NCBI GenBank assembly: GCA_902728285.1
Contig: CACVBU010000362.1
Span: 976,361-1,040,360, forward strand
DNA from: Clytia hemisphaerica
Taxonomy: Eukaryota > Cnidaria > Hydrozoa > Leptothecata > Clytiidae
Direction: 5' to 3'
Length of the DNA: 64,000 bases
Made by a program: the position numbers and the translations under genes. Below the pieces are notes generated by a model. That model did no database searches, had not been told where the DNA came from, and worked only from the letters and a program-made list of their open reading frames with translations. Shown here in pieces: positions 44,390-56,060 of the stretch. Position 1 is the stretch's first letter, and each line of letters begins with the position of its first letter.

Positions 44390-46518
44390 ACAGTGTTATA
44401 TTACTGCTGGAAAGCTAAGATCACAGGCTTTCTTTTAGTAAAAACTGGAATGCTTTAGCATACATAGAAAAAAAGTATGAAGAGTTCACGGAAAAATGAA
44501 ACATTTGGTTTGACGTCAACAAAAGTTGTGTAACTTCTAGAGTCGCCTAGCCCAAACCCCTCTCTACTAGGGGTATCCTTACCAGGGGCAGGGCCTAGGC
44601 TAGAGTAGAGAGAGCTCTATATTTACCTACCAATAGACCTTTTCGCCTTTCCATCCGCCATATTGAATTGTATGCAGAAATTATGGTGGCCGAATTGCCG
44701 TGGTGAAATTCCCTTAGAAAGTATGCAAAACATATGCAAAAAGAAAGTATTAATATAAAACTTACATGCATAATTGGCATTATATTAAAGTGTAATCATT
44801 AAATCATTAAAAGAAAGATTAAATTTGCTTCTTTTTAAAACTAGAAATAATCAAATTCGCCCCTCTCTTAGAACAAGCACTTCAAAAACCATAACATTAG
44901 ACATAAACTCAAGCTGAAAAATCACCTGCGAAGGTACAAAAATAATCCTTATTTGGCTGACGGTAAATTATTCTCCTGGGAATAGAACAGCCAAACGATC
45001 AAATCAAAACATCGATCTGAACCCGCTGAATGCGTGACGTCATAATTACTGCTTTCAGTTTGCTTGTTTTGAAAGTTGATGTGTGTACTCCGTCTTTGTG
45101 GAATTTTTTAATGGCATGAAAACAGAATATGCTATGTCTTTTTAAGAACAAATTTCTAAAAGGCTTTTGTTGTTTGGTAAATATTTCTTTTTGGATTAAG
45201 AAATTCAATCTTTTATTGTTCTAACAATTATAAAATTTATTTATAAGATGCTTTGTTGTCTTTTTAATCTTTGTGTAAACTTGCATATGTTTTGCATATT
45301 TTCCAACTAAATCCAACCACGGCTTTTTCGTTCCTGTATTTTTGCATACAATTCAAGATGGCGGATGGGAAGGCGAAAAGGTCTATGCTACTCCCAACCC
45401 TATCTTCACTCCTGAACTCCAACCCTGACCCTAACTGATAAAAACGATTTTCACCCGTACGGATTGAATAACAAAAAATCTACTTTCACCCATACAAGAA
45501 GCAGAAAAGGGAAGGAGTCAGAGCACCGTTTTAGGACCAATTATATAATATTGAATATATGATAGGACGTCCATGAAAATAAAGAAAAAGCTTCAGTTTT
45601 AGTGGGGCAGAAGGTCACAGATTCTAGGAAGAGAAAGCCGCGTATAATTTTTTAAAAATAAAAGAATTTTACAAACATTAAAGTCGATATTCCAAGTCGA
45701 CACAAGTCGCCATCTTGATTTTGGAGTTTTCGTTCTGCTGAAATTTGAATGTTTTGAAACAGTCCGCCAGAAAGGGCACGTGATAATTCCAACCTTTTTT
45801 ATTGGTTCAATTAGAACATTCTGACGTAATGCGAATATCTTCACTTTGACCCTAACCCTTTGAAAACGCTACAGATTCCTAAAAAAAGAATTAGGCTCTT
45901 TAAATCCTGACTGTTTCAGCGAAATTAAAAAAAAGTTTCCCGCTCAAACATCCAAGCAACTGGGATTGAGAAAGTTGGGCTGTAAACTGGGAATCCTGTA
46001 AACTGGCTGATGGCGAAAGTTGGGTCACAATGATTCCAAGAGCAGAACAAACCAAATCAAATGAACCTTTAATTGTGAATCGTGAGAAGAGACGCAATGA
46101 TATAAATTTATTAAGAAAAAATAGCAGACAAACGAGTATACAATCAAAGAGGTTTGTACTATTTTTTGTCTTGTTTTTTGGTGGAGAGATGATGATGCAT
46201 GCGGATGGACGGGTGGTCGAAAAAATTCCTGGGTTTTTTAAAATCACACCAGTAATTCCAGTGCTTCAAATAAGGAAATTTCAGTACGTGGTCGGTAATT
46301 TTTTGAGCACAACGAAAATAATTTGAGCAAGCAAGCAACGCCAAAGGTAGCGACTCCAGAAGTCATGCAACTTTGGTTGACGTCAAACCAAATGTTTCAT
46401 TTTTCCGTGAACTTTGAACCCTTGGAACTTTTATTCTATGTATGCTAAAGCGTTCCGGTTTTTACTAAATGAAAGCCCGTGATCTTGGCTTTCCAGCGGT
46501 ATATAACACTGTGGACAC
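44390..46518. repeat. Inverted pair of about 160-bp repeats enclosing TMCO6 exon 1
   Basis: Arm 44390-44548 (GTGTTATATTACTGCTGG...TGAAACATTTGGTTTGACG) is matched inverted by 46346-46518 (CGTCAAACCAAATGTTTCA...CCAGCGGTATATAACAC). They may be the ends of one 2.1-kb element or two separate copies. Confidence 0.75.
44633..45386. mobile_element. TIR element, ends ATAGACCTTTTCGCCTTTCC
   Basis: Ends of about 43 bp, ATAGACCTTTTCGCCTTTCC...GAATTGTATGC, are mirrored at 45344-45386 with few changes. The element lies between the divergent GTSE1 and TMCO6 genes, inside the inverted pair 44390-46518. Confidence 0.85.
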
Positions 46519-49500
46519 GGGCTAGACGGCAAATTGGTAAAATGCCAAACGTTTTGCAACATTTTGAAAATTGTTTGCCGACGGGAGAAAAAAAATTTAC
46601 AACTATCGAAGAACAAATGTGTCTGGATGAAACAGAGGAAAATGTATTTGGAGGCTGAAACTTTGTATGTTTATCAGAAAAAGGGTGAGGAATTCAAAAA
46701 TCACAATCGCTAATTCTAGTTCTTTCATTTTCATGTAGTTTTTTTAACTTTTTTGCTTCTTTAGCATGGGAATGTCCTGCCGAAATGGATTTTCTTTTCA
46801 TTTGGGGTTCTCCTTTCCTAAAAACTTATTCTTTACTCATAAGTTTTTGTTCCTCCATTTCCAGAGGCCCCTTGAAAATGGGTCCTACCACCTTTTTTGA
46901 CTCATTTCAACCTTTTCCAAGCTATTTTCTTCAAAAACAAAAATAAAACAATGCAATGTCTTCTTTTTTCAAAAAAAGATATATCTTTCGTTATTTTGAT
47001 AAATATACTAAATATTTTACAAATATTTTTATATAATAATATTTTAACACCATCAAAGAATTCTCCCTCCAAATTTGAGGTCTCTAGCTACACTAGAAAA
47101 AGAGATATGCAAAATTTAAGAAGCATGACTGGAAAATTTCTTTTTTTTCTTTTTTGACACATTTTTGGAATTTTTCCAAGCTATTTTCCTAACCTTTTTT
47201 TTGACATTTTTAGTCAAATTTTTGACACTAAAATTTGAATATCTTTACAACCACTAATCCTCTGGAGGCCTATGACCCCTCATTTTCTTTCTTTTTCAAA
47301 GCTCTACAAGATAGGATAGATTTTGAAAAAAAATTTAAACTTGAAAAATCTTCTGGAGTTGCTACCAAAGGCAAGGGGTCTGCTGAGCAAGGGGTCTGGC
47401 AGAACCCCATTAGAAAAGTCTGAAATGACCTTTAGATTGGCTAAACACCAGTATTAATCAGTGCGTCACAAACAGCCATATATAAACAAAACTCAACATT
47501 CTCACAAAAGTTGTCTTTTCGATTTCCCAAACATTCGTCTAAAGCGTTCACTTCCACAATAATTTAATCTAATTGAATTGCAATTTCGTTCAGTCCACAG
47601 TCGGCTTCAAAATATACACGTGTTTTTATTTACACGACCCTCAACATGGCCCGAGAATTCTTTTATTGGAATGCGCATAAAGCCCGAGGATGGCCCGAGG
47701 ATGGCCCAAGTTTTCGGGCCGCGGGCGGGCCTCAGGCGGGCCACACGCGGGCCTCAGGCGGGCCACACGCGGGCTAACTTTTGAAATCATGATTTAAACC
47801 TGCGTGTAATTTCAGGACTGCATTTTTTCAATATTTTCTCTAGAAAAACTTGATTTCACTGAAATATTTGCTATTAAACTGGTCCTGGTTTTAAACTTTG
47901 AAGCGTGGTCCACAAGGAGTTTGTTAAGTTTATTTAGCAAGATGAACTGGATGAAACGCAACGAAATAAATTAAAATTAACATTTTCACACATTTTCAAC
48001 GTCATTTTCACGTTTTAATTTCATTTATGACTGGACAAGCTGGATTAATCAATGGAATCTTCTGAGACAGGCACAAAGGTATAGGTTGAACAGTTTACGT
48101 CTTAAGTCGTAGCCCGAACGTGGTCCGAATGATTCGGGTCAAGTTCAGGCCAAAAGAATTGATAGGGTCTCTCGGCCCGAACATGGCCCGAAGAGTTGAG
48201 GGTCGTTTATTTACGTGACCGAAGTGCCTACTAAAACAATCCGGGGGTAAGTGGCAAAGCAACACAGCAGATTATTCGTAAAGTAAAGAAATATCTTTTG
48301 GCATTGACAATCAAATATGATATATTATATTATATTTATTCCTTTAAGGTGGCAATCACAAAAATATCTTCATTTTGCGTCCTCGTTGGGTTTCAGTAAT
48401 CAAACTTAATCGATGCTATTTAAATAGCATGTTCATTCCTTCAAAATTAAAGACTTTTCCTTTAATAATACAGGAGTTGATAGTTTCTGTTAAAATAAAA
48501 AGGAAATTTTCCTTTAAAAATACGGATAAATTGAATTATTTAAAAGGAATTTTGTGGCTGAAATTCTCTGAAAAAATAAGAAATATCCAGGCTTTGAACT
48601 AAGTAAAGCTTCTTATAAGAAAGAACACGTGTATATCATAATGAAAACCCATTGTCCTTTGAAAATACAGGAACTGAATTTTCCCTAAATACAAAAGAAT
48701 ATTTTCCTTTGAAAATACGGATGAATATAGGTTTATTGTTCCTAGTTTATTGAATAGAAATATTTTGGGAAATTGCCTCTGAACAGAACACATAGTAAAT
48801 CACTAAGGGTCAGTGACTCTTACTCTTGTCTCCCGAATAGATGGGGGGGGGTCCGAATAAGCAGGGGGGTAGGAAAATTTTCTAAATTCTAATAAGCGGG
48901 GGGGGGGGGGTAATTTGAAGACAGAATTTTTTTCAAATGATATCGATTTCAACAACAAAAATGAAACTTTAACAAATGAACACGTGAAATAAGAACCAAT
49001 ACTAACAAAAAGGAAAATTAACAAGTTTAAGGCCCATCTACACTGTAATAAAATATTGAATTATTTTAATTTAATTAGCGGGGGGTCTTAATAAGAGCGG
49101 GGGGTATGGATTTTTTTTCTTTTAACAATTAGCAGGGGGACATCTATTCGGGAGACAACAGTACTATACAATATGGGAAATTTACCTCTCAACATGACAA
49201 ATAGTATAGATGAACATTTTTTATTAAATTTCTAAATTGTCCCTATTTGTATTCTTTATTTACAGTGTTTCATTTTGTCCCAAATCCACTAATATTTCAT
49301 TCTAAACTATAGCCAACTATCATTTTGCATGTTCCAAAGAATTACTTTAAAAGTGCTCAAAACAATAAATAAACTGCACTTCCTTCTAGATTTCGACTGG
49401 AAAAACCACTCCAAGCGGAGCATTATGATCAGGAAAAAGTCAAAATGATGACCAAAAATATCCTCAGGAAGGGTAAAGATACTCAAAATCATTTGAAATA

Positions 49501-51706
49501 CTTAAGAAATGCTTTCGCTGAATCGTGTCAGAACATTGATGCTTTTTTGGAGGTTGACAATGCCCTTTACACACTTGTTGGGTATTTAACTGGCAACAAT
49601 ACAACATTACAATTAGAAGCTGTTTGGTGTTTAACAAATATCACTGCTAATGAAAATCAAAATATTGAAACCTTCGTGAAAGCTACTTCAGCATACTTGA
49701 TTACTTTCTTGAAAAGTGGGAGTGTTCTCTTACAAGATCAAAGTGCATGGGCATTGGGTAATATGGCAGCTGATAGCCATAACATTAGGGAAATATTGAA
49801 AGCTCAAGGGATTGTGAAGCCACTCACTGAACTGGTTGAGGTAATTGTTTTTATTCTTTTGATATGGTATGATATGACCAGAATTCACTCCTTGCTTTAT
49901 CATTATTAAATCATGCCCATAGTTTGTTCATATATAAATATTCGACAAGAAAAATCGAAAAATCGTAAAAACAGTTAAGTATGATGTCATCAAGCGGTAC
50001 TGGATTTTTTTCGACTTTCAATTTTTCAGCATTAAAGCATTAAAGATATAGGAAAAATAAATATAGAGAAAAATTAGGGACCAGATTCCAGCTATCCCTG
50101 TTATTAAACTTAATTGTTTATAAAATGAGGTAGGGTAGAAAGATTATAGTCACCAACTGAAAAACTTCTGAAAGAAATAAAGAACTCACAATTGCAATTA
50201 TCTTTGTTTTTTAGAGTGATGTTGGAGAAGTTGTCAAATCATCACTTTTCGCTATATGCAATCTTTGTAAAAGTTTACAATCTTTTGTACCACTGGTCTT
50301 TACTCCACGATTCATCAAAATCATTTTCAAACTATTAAATTGTGCTGACACAAACATTTTCATAGTTGGGGACATTGCTTGGCTTCTCGTTCATTTTTCT
50401 TGGAATAAATCTGGTTGTAATTTGTCGATGGAGTATGATTTTATCAATGTTTTGATGAAAAGGGTGAAACTGTTGTCACCTGGCACCCAGGAATATCTTT
50501 TTGTTGTCCTTCCAAGCCTTAGAGTGATAGGTATAATGAATTTTTATTAATCAGAGTCTCTCAGATATAGCTATTATGGTCAACTGATGCTATCATTACT
50601 TTCACAAGATAAAACATCTTCCTGAAGACCGAGTTCTTGTCATTATTGAATGGATTAAATTTTGTGTGAATTTTCACAGATTTTTAGGTCAATTTTGCAA
50701 AATATTGTCCTCGCGAAAAATTTGTAATCAAGATTTTTGTTGAAGTGTAAGAAATCGGGAGAAAAAGATACCTACTCATGCGAAAATTTTACATTTTCCA
50801 TTCGAGAAAAAAGTTAACGCAAAATTTCATCCACTTGAGGTATCCATGTCACATTCATAATGAAAAGTGGCTTTTCGGTGATAAAAAAATTATGTGTTGT
50901 CACTTTAGGGAACGTTATTGGTAACCAAGAAGATGTTAACAATTTGCAATTGGACCCGTCTTTATTTGACGATATTGTTCAAACAGCAAATACGATTTTA
51001 TTAAGATTCCGGGCTAAGGAATATGTGATCAAAGAATGTCTATGGATGGTCAGCAATCTGTTTTCATGTCCCATGGAAGATCACCTTTCGAATGAAGTTG
51101 TTTTGAGAGACGTACAAAAAGTTGTTTTTAATATCGTGTCCAATTTTAAGAGTAGTAATCGAGACATTCAGAAAGAGGTAAAGATGTTTACACTTTTTTT
51201 TAAAGAACATCAAATTTTTTAAGCCTTTGGATGTTCTTAACATTTTGAATTTTAAGCCTTAAAATTTTCTTAACATGTTCTTATTTTCGCCATTTTCTGA
51301 AAAGCCTTAAAATGTTTTTAATTTGTTCTTAACATTTTGGCCATCGAAGCCTTATGTTCTTGTATAGTTTGTTCTTATAAAAAAACGTGTACATAATTTC
51401 TTACAGGCTGCTGTTTGCTTTTGTAATCTTTCACACCAACCCTTGATGCAACATTTCAAAGATATTTTAACATCTGAAGATATTGTGCTTATTTTCATGG
51501 ACTTCTTAAGAATGGATGATTTAGATCTGATCTGGATTTCATTGTCATATTTTGATTTGTTGCTGAATGAGGATAAAATGAAAATAATCTTTCAGAAACA
51601 TAATGGACTCTCTTATTTGGAAGCGTTTCAACACCACCCAAATGAAAATATTAGAAGCAAATCATTTCAGGTTTTACAAACTTTTGGAACAGCGCATCCA
51701 TCTTGA
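46030..51706 (+). CDS. TMCO6: TMCO6-like armadillo-repeat protein related to importin alpha, five exons
   Basis: Exons 46030-46151, 49390-49840, 50215-50530, 50909-51177 and 51407-51706 join in frame (phases 2,0,1,0) to give 485 aa; vertebrate TMCO6 is about 490. Exon 1 encodes a basic segment (residues 18-41: NREKRRNDINLL, then RKNSRQ...SKR) like the importin-beta-binding helix of importin alpha and the N-terminus of TMCO6. Exons 2-5 encode armadillo-type helices: LQLEAVWCLTNIT, SAWALGNMAADSHNIREIL with QGIVKPL, ECLWMVSNL, and a last repeat GLSYLEAFQHH...SFQVLQTF resembling the TMCO6 C-terminus. Exon 3 has no internal ATG-initiated frame of note but fits both neighbours in phase. The start is the first ATG before the basic helix. 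The gene is head to head with GTSE1. Divergent importin alpha is the alternative, but the ATSAYLITFL and C-terminal blocks favour TMCO6. The biological role is poorly known for the family. Confidence 0.8.
47636..48204. mobile_element. GC-rich inverted element, ends GACCCTCAACATGGCCCGA
   Basis: Left GACCCTCAACATGGCCCGA and right GGCCCGAAGAGTTGAGGGTC are inverted. Inside, GCGGGCCTCAGGCGGGCCAC with AC forms a 22-bp tandem unit near 47715-47775. Its base composition is strikingly unlike the surroundings. Confidence 0.7.
48825..49158. mobile_element. G-run foldback element, ends TTGTCTCCCGAATAGATG
   Basis: Ends TTGTCTCCCGAATAGATG and CATCTATTCGGGAGACAA are exact inverse copies. Several G runs of 6-14 are spaced by AATAAGC or TTTTCTAAA. 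Built like 12830-13132 but with unrelated ends. Confidence 0.75.
51189..51391 (+). mobile_element. Palindromic AAGAACA MITE, copy 8, filling TMCO6 intron 4
   Basis: Opens TACACTTTTTTTTAAAGAAC and closes GTTCTTATAAAAAAACGTGT. Intron 4 runs 51178-51406, so only 11 bp of donor side and 15 bp of acceptor side lie outside the element. Confidence 0.85.
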
Positions 51707-52167
51707 TATTTTTGGTTTAGAGTATAAAGATCTTATAACATTTTGCTGTGATTTTATATTGTATTTATATGATATGCTCTGTATAAAAATCAAAAAATGA
51801 ATGATACAAAATTTCGATATACTCGACCGACATTTTTTCATTACAGACAGTAATCTTGTTTGGTATAAGCTGGTTGCATCCTTAATTGACCAGAATATCT
51901 CACATATTCTTGACTTTCAAATGATATTACTATATTATTTGCTACTGAGAGATCTGTATTTTGAACTTGAAATGTGTGTATTTTTAAAGGAAAATCTTTT
52001 GGATTTTTTTGGAGGATTCTTTTCGTGTACTATTAGAGGAAATCTGCCCTTTTTATTCCATATGGGTTTGTTCAAATATCGTAATCAATGTCTTAAGTCA
52101 TAGCAACGAATAATTGATTGACCTATGCATTACAATGTTTTCTTAAATATGGAAATCTCTTTTTGGA

Positions 52168-53236
52168 CCTACCCCGGTGGAGGTCCTATAAATTAACCTT
52201 TGTCCGTTCTTCCGTTCGTTCGTTAGTTATTAGCTTTCCTCATGATTGGCTCGTTAGTTTTTTCTGATTTTTTGCACAAAGATGCATAACTATAAACCCT
52301 CGAATGTGACGGAGCCCGATTTTCAAAAAAACAAACTTTTTGGGCAAATTTGGGCCAAAAAACGGCTAAAAAACGGGTTTTTTGGACTCTGATTTTTTGC
52401 ATAGGTAAAAATTGGCTTAAGCAGATTTTTGCAAAAAAATTTTGTTGGCTCAAAAAACGCATGTTTATCTATAAGAATCACTATTAATAAGCATACATCA
52501 ATTTTCTTAGTCAAATAACTCAATTTTTTTATGAGATAGATGTTTTTTTTTCTCAGGAGGGCTTACTTTTAAAGAATATGTGTGTTTCGACATGAAATTT
52601 TGGTTGCTTGGCGTGTTTTTATAGAAAAACTGGCCAAATTCGATATTTTATTATAAGCACATTATCAATTACTTAGGTATTAGCTTTTCTCGAGATTGGC
52701 TCTTTCATTCTTTACGATTTTTTGCACAAAGATGCATAACTATAAACCCTCAAATGTGACAGAGCCCGATTTTCGGAAAATAATTTTTGGGCAAATTTGG
52801 GCCAAAAAACGGCTAAAAAATGTGTTTTTTGGATTTTGTGAAAAATTGGATCATTAATTTTTTCTGATTTTTTGCAGGAAAGTAAGGTACCATCAAATGT
52901 AAAAGATGGTTCAAACAGATTTTTGCAAAAAAATTTTGTTGGCTCAAAAAACGCATGTTTATCTATAAGAATCACTATTAATAAGCATACATCAATGTTC
53001 TTAAAATTACTGAATTTTTTGATGAGATATGTTTTTTTGCTCTCGAACTCTTGAATATGAAAGAATATTTCAAGAGCATGAAATTTTGGTTTCTAAGCGT
53101 GTTTTTTTATAAGAAACAAACAACTAATTTTAATAGATGGTCACTATTTGTGTTCTGAATGATTGTTTAATGGTCACGCTTATGTAGATATCAATTATAT
53201 ATGTGTTAAATGCATAACCAGGTAGGTCCATAAAAG
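52168..53236. repeat. Long dispersed repeat with internal direct repeats, copy 1
   Basis: Starts GGACCTACCCCGGTGGAGG and ends near AACCAGGTAGGTCC (inverted). Inside, TTTTTTGCACAAAGATGCAT plus GTGACGGAGCCCGATTTTC recurs about every 460 bp, and CTCAAAAAACGCATGTTTAT occurs twice. Related to 63098-64000. Confidence 0.7.
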
Positions 53237-54211
53237 TATCACTTGTTCCTTTTTAAACAGCTACTAATGAAATAACAAATATTCGAAAATGATTAATTAA
53301 AAGTAGAAATTTGATGTGGAATGCACATTGGAGAAATGTGAAATGAATTTCCAAAGGATGTGGATTGAAGCAAGGAAAACCAGATACAGAATCGAATACA
53401 AATGGCGGTCACCGTGAGTGACTAATTGCGTTTACGGTAATGCTTCAAAAAAATATTTGATAATTTTTTTGTTCACAAATACCTCAAAATATTAAATTTC
53501 AAAGGTTTAAAAGAATTTTGAAAGGTCTTTGGGATAATGTCACTAATCGTAGAATTGAACTTGACTAAACATCTGGTTCTTAAAATGACATTCTCAATAT
53601 TGATAGAGAGTCGTGGTAAACCTACTCTGGAAGCCTTAGAATGCTCTGCCTGTTTGTTTTGATCACATGATCATAATCCACGGCATTGGATCCTCAATAT
53701 TATTGGATACTCTCTATTATTAGATTCGTTAAGTTGGTCGGATGTCAATGATTCCTATGGATAACGATTGACCTTATGTTTTTTTTCTATTTCAAGCTGA
53801 TGCAACATAAAGATTAAACAACAAACCAATGGACAAGAGAGATGCTGAGACAGTTGCTTTGTTATAGAATATCATTCAATCTAAGGTAAAAACTATTCAT
53901 AAATTATGACCTTCCATCAGATATTTCACATTCTCATTCTGGTTTGTCTAGAGAATCGCTTACTTCAAGCTAAGAGAGGGGAGTTGAGTACTAAAGTGAC
54001 AGATTGACAAAATGGAAAAACTTTTTCTTAACCTCATCTGTGGTATCAGAGAGGGAGAATTCATTTGGCTCTTAGAATTAAAGAAAGGCCATATCATAAA
54101 AAGCAAGGGAATGCTGAGAGTTAAAATCAAACTATTTCTAGACCCCATCAGAGGGTTTAACTTTATATTTACAGTCAACTCTCTGGTAATTCGAGCTAAA
54201 ACACTGGAGAG

Positions 54212-55159
54212 CAGGGGGGTACTAAGTTGTAAAGTTGTACTCTCTTGTTTTTTAAAATTTATCTAAGACCACCACCACTTAGTACCCTGTTACTAAGTTG
54301 AATTTACCCCTTAAAATATGTATACCACCCCTTAGTACCCGGTACAATCTTGATATCACCATTGAGAAATGACACACCACCGTTAAGTACCCTGTACTAA
54401 GTTGATTTTCCCCCTCAAAATAGGTATACCACCCTTTATTTCTTAGTAAATGGTACTTAACTTTCTACTTTAAATTTTCTAAAAAAATTCCTTTTTTTAA
54501 AACTTCATTTTTTATGGAAATTTCAAACTTATTTTAGGCCAAAATCAATTATAGAATCTGAAAGCTCTTGAAAAACTATACAGAAGACTTTTTTCAAGAG
54601 CTTTCAGATTCTATAATAATTGGTTTTGGCCTAAAATGAGTTTGAAATTTCCATAAAAAATGAGCTCTTGGGCTTTACCCTAGGTTTTCATTAAATGGGT
54701 CCATAAATAAAGGCTACCCCTAAAATTTTTCTGGGCCGCCCTTCTAATATCAATCCACAAGGTATTAGGCATGTCTGGTCCTAATTTGGTGCTTTGTTCC
54801 AAATTTGTACGATAATTACACTAATCAGGCCTACTATGACACCCAGGGGAAAACAAAAAAAAGAAGTTTGATAAACAATAAACGTAATAAACACCCTAAT
54901 AAAATGGTAAGACATAAATATAGACTGCCTATAATAAGAAATTTTTCGTGATTTTTCAGGATTTTGAGTACCAGATACTGACTTGATGCCTCATATTTGG
55001 TATTGATACCACCATTTAGTCCCTTGATACAAAGTTGCAAAAATGTTTTTTTCAATTAGGACCACCACTTAGTACCATGTACTAAGTTGTTTTTTACTTA
55101 CCTTATCAGACCACCACCCGGCACTGGCCCCCACAACTTAGTCCCGACCCCCCCCCCCT
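54212..55159. mobile_element. Nested element, ends CAGGGGGGTACTAAGTTG
   Basis: Left CAGGGGGGTACTAAGTTGT and right ACAACTTAGTCCCGACC plus a C run and CCTG are inverted. It contains ACCACC(A/C)CTTAGTACC units and a further palindrome at 54513-54666 (GAGCTTTCAGATTCTATAAT arms). Confidence 0.75.
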
Positions 55160-55209
55160 GTGGAGAGTGGTATGAATTACTCTTTGTAACACGCTTTTAC
55201 TCAAAATTT

Positions 55210-55390
55210 TTATGTGCTTTTATTCTTACATGACATTTATTTCTGATTGGTTCGAATTTATTGACACTAATAAAGTTATCAGCTGTAAGTTGTAAGCAAG
55301 TAAACATGGGAATAAAATCACGTGAATTTTTTCGAGTAATCACACATGTTTTGACTGCACTGATATAACTTTGCAACCCGTGTATTCCAA
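55210..55390 (-). repeat. Dispersed repeat around CATGGGAATAAAATCACGTG, copy 2
   Basis: Inverse of 20195-20350, sharing CTAATAAAGTTATCAGCTGT and CACATGTTTTGACTGCACTG. Confidence 0.65.
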
Positions 55391-56008
55391 TCTTTCTCTA
55401 ATTCGAATATGATTTTTGGTCCCTGTGATATCGAATCAGAGAGAGTCAACTGTATTAGAAAAAGCAAAGGGATGCTAAGAGTTAAAATCGAATCCCGATA
55501 TGAAAGGAGTACAATAAAAATTTAATTGTAATGCTTTTTAAAAAGATTAACTTTTCTTTTTGTATCTATTTCCAACAACAACCAACAATTTCCTCCGTCC
55601 ATCTTTTTTTTCTCGACAGTATCTCATTTTTACAAGCCAATTAAAACTTGGCAAAGAGAATTTCAGATTCGTTTGGCGAGGATTACTTTTCGTAGAATTA
55701 GAAATCTTTTCCGTCTGCTCGGTTCACTGAAGACAAGGTGTGGACGATATTCTCGTTGGTCGATCGTGCGTTTGCTTTGAGTGCGCAATATTTTATAACA
55801 TTCGTCTGGAAAGTTTGCACACCATTTCTTCATTTGGCTGTCCGTCTAGAAATGAAAAAAAAAAGAATTTGCTTATTACCACTTCTACTCTACTCACCCA
55901 TAGTAAAAATACTTTCGGGACAATTTGGTGTAGATTATCATGTTTTCCCTGTTGAATTTGAAATCACTTAACAACCCTTTTAGCTCAATAATATCAGTAC
56001 ACGTTTTT

Positions 56009-56060
56009 TTAATAAAAGAACAAACCATACAAAAACATAAGTATTCGATGGCCAAAATGT
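56009..56060 (-). mobile_element. Palindromic AAGAACA MITE, terminal fragment
   Basis: ACACGTTTTTTTAATAAAAG, AACAAACCATACAAAAACAT and CGATGGCCAAAATG match the inverse orientation family start; the remainder is missing. Confidence 0.55.

Larger units (their letters stand above)
43491..46029. promoter_or_regulatory. Head-to-head intergenic region between GTSE1-like and TMCO6-like start codons
   Basis: About 2.5 kb separates the two divergent start codons. Most of it is repeats: a foldback at 43635-44074, an inverted-repeat arm at 44390-44548 and a 754-bp TIR element at 44633-45386. Non-repeat DNA that could hold the promoters is short: about 145 bp upstream of GTSE1 and about 640 bp upstream of TMCO6. 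No clear TATA box or initiator can be assigned. Confidence 0.4.
46152..49389. other. First intron of the TMCO6-like gene, 3.2 kb
   Basis: Donor AAGAG|GTTTGT and acceptor CCTTCTAG|A. It contains the distal inverted arm, the GGCCCGA-rich element and a G-run foldback, otherwise AT-rich DNA. Short frames within it show no domain. Confidence 0.65.
54172..55452. mobile_element. CAGTCAACTCTCT...AGAGAGAGTCAACTG element with nested insertion
   Basis: Outer ends CAGTCAACTCTCTGGTAATTC and GAATCAGAGAGAGTCAACTG are inverted and flanked by TA. A second TIR element occupies 54212-55159, so little of the host element remains. Confidence 0.7.
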
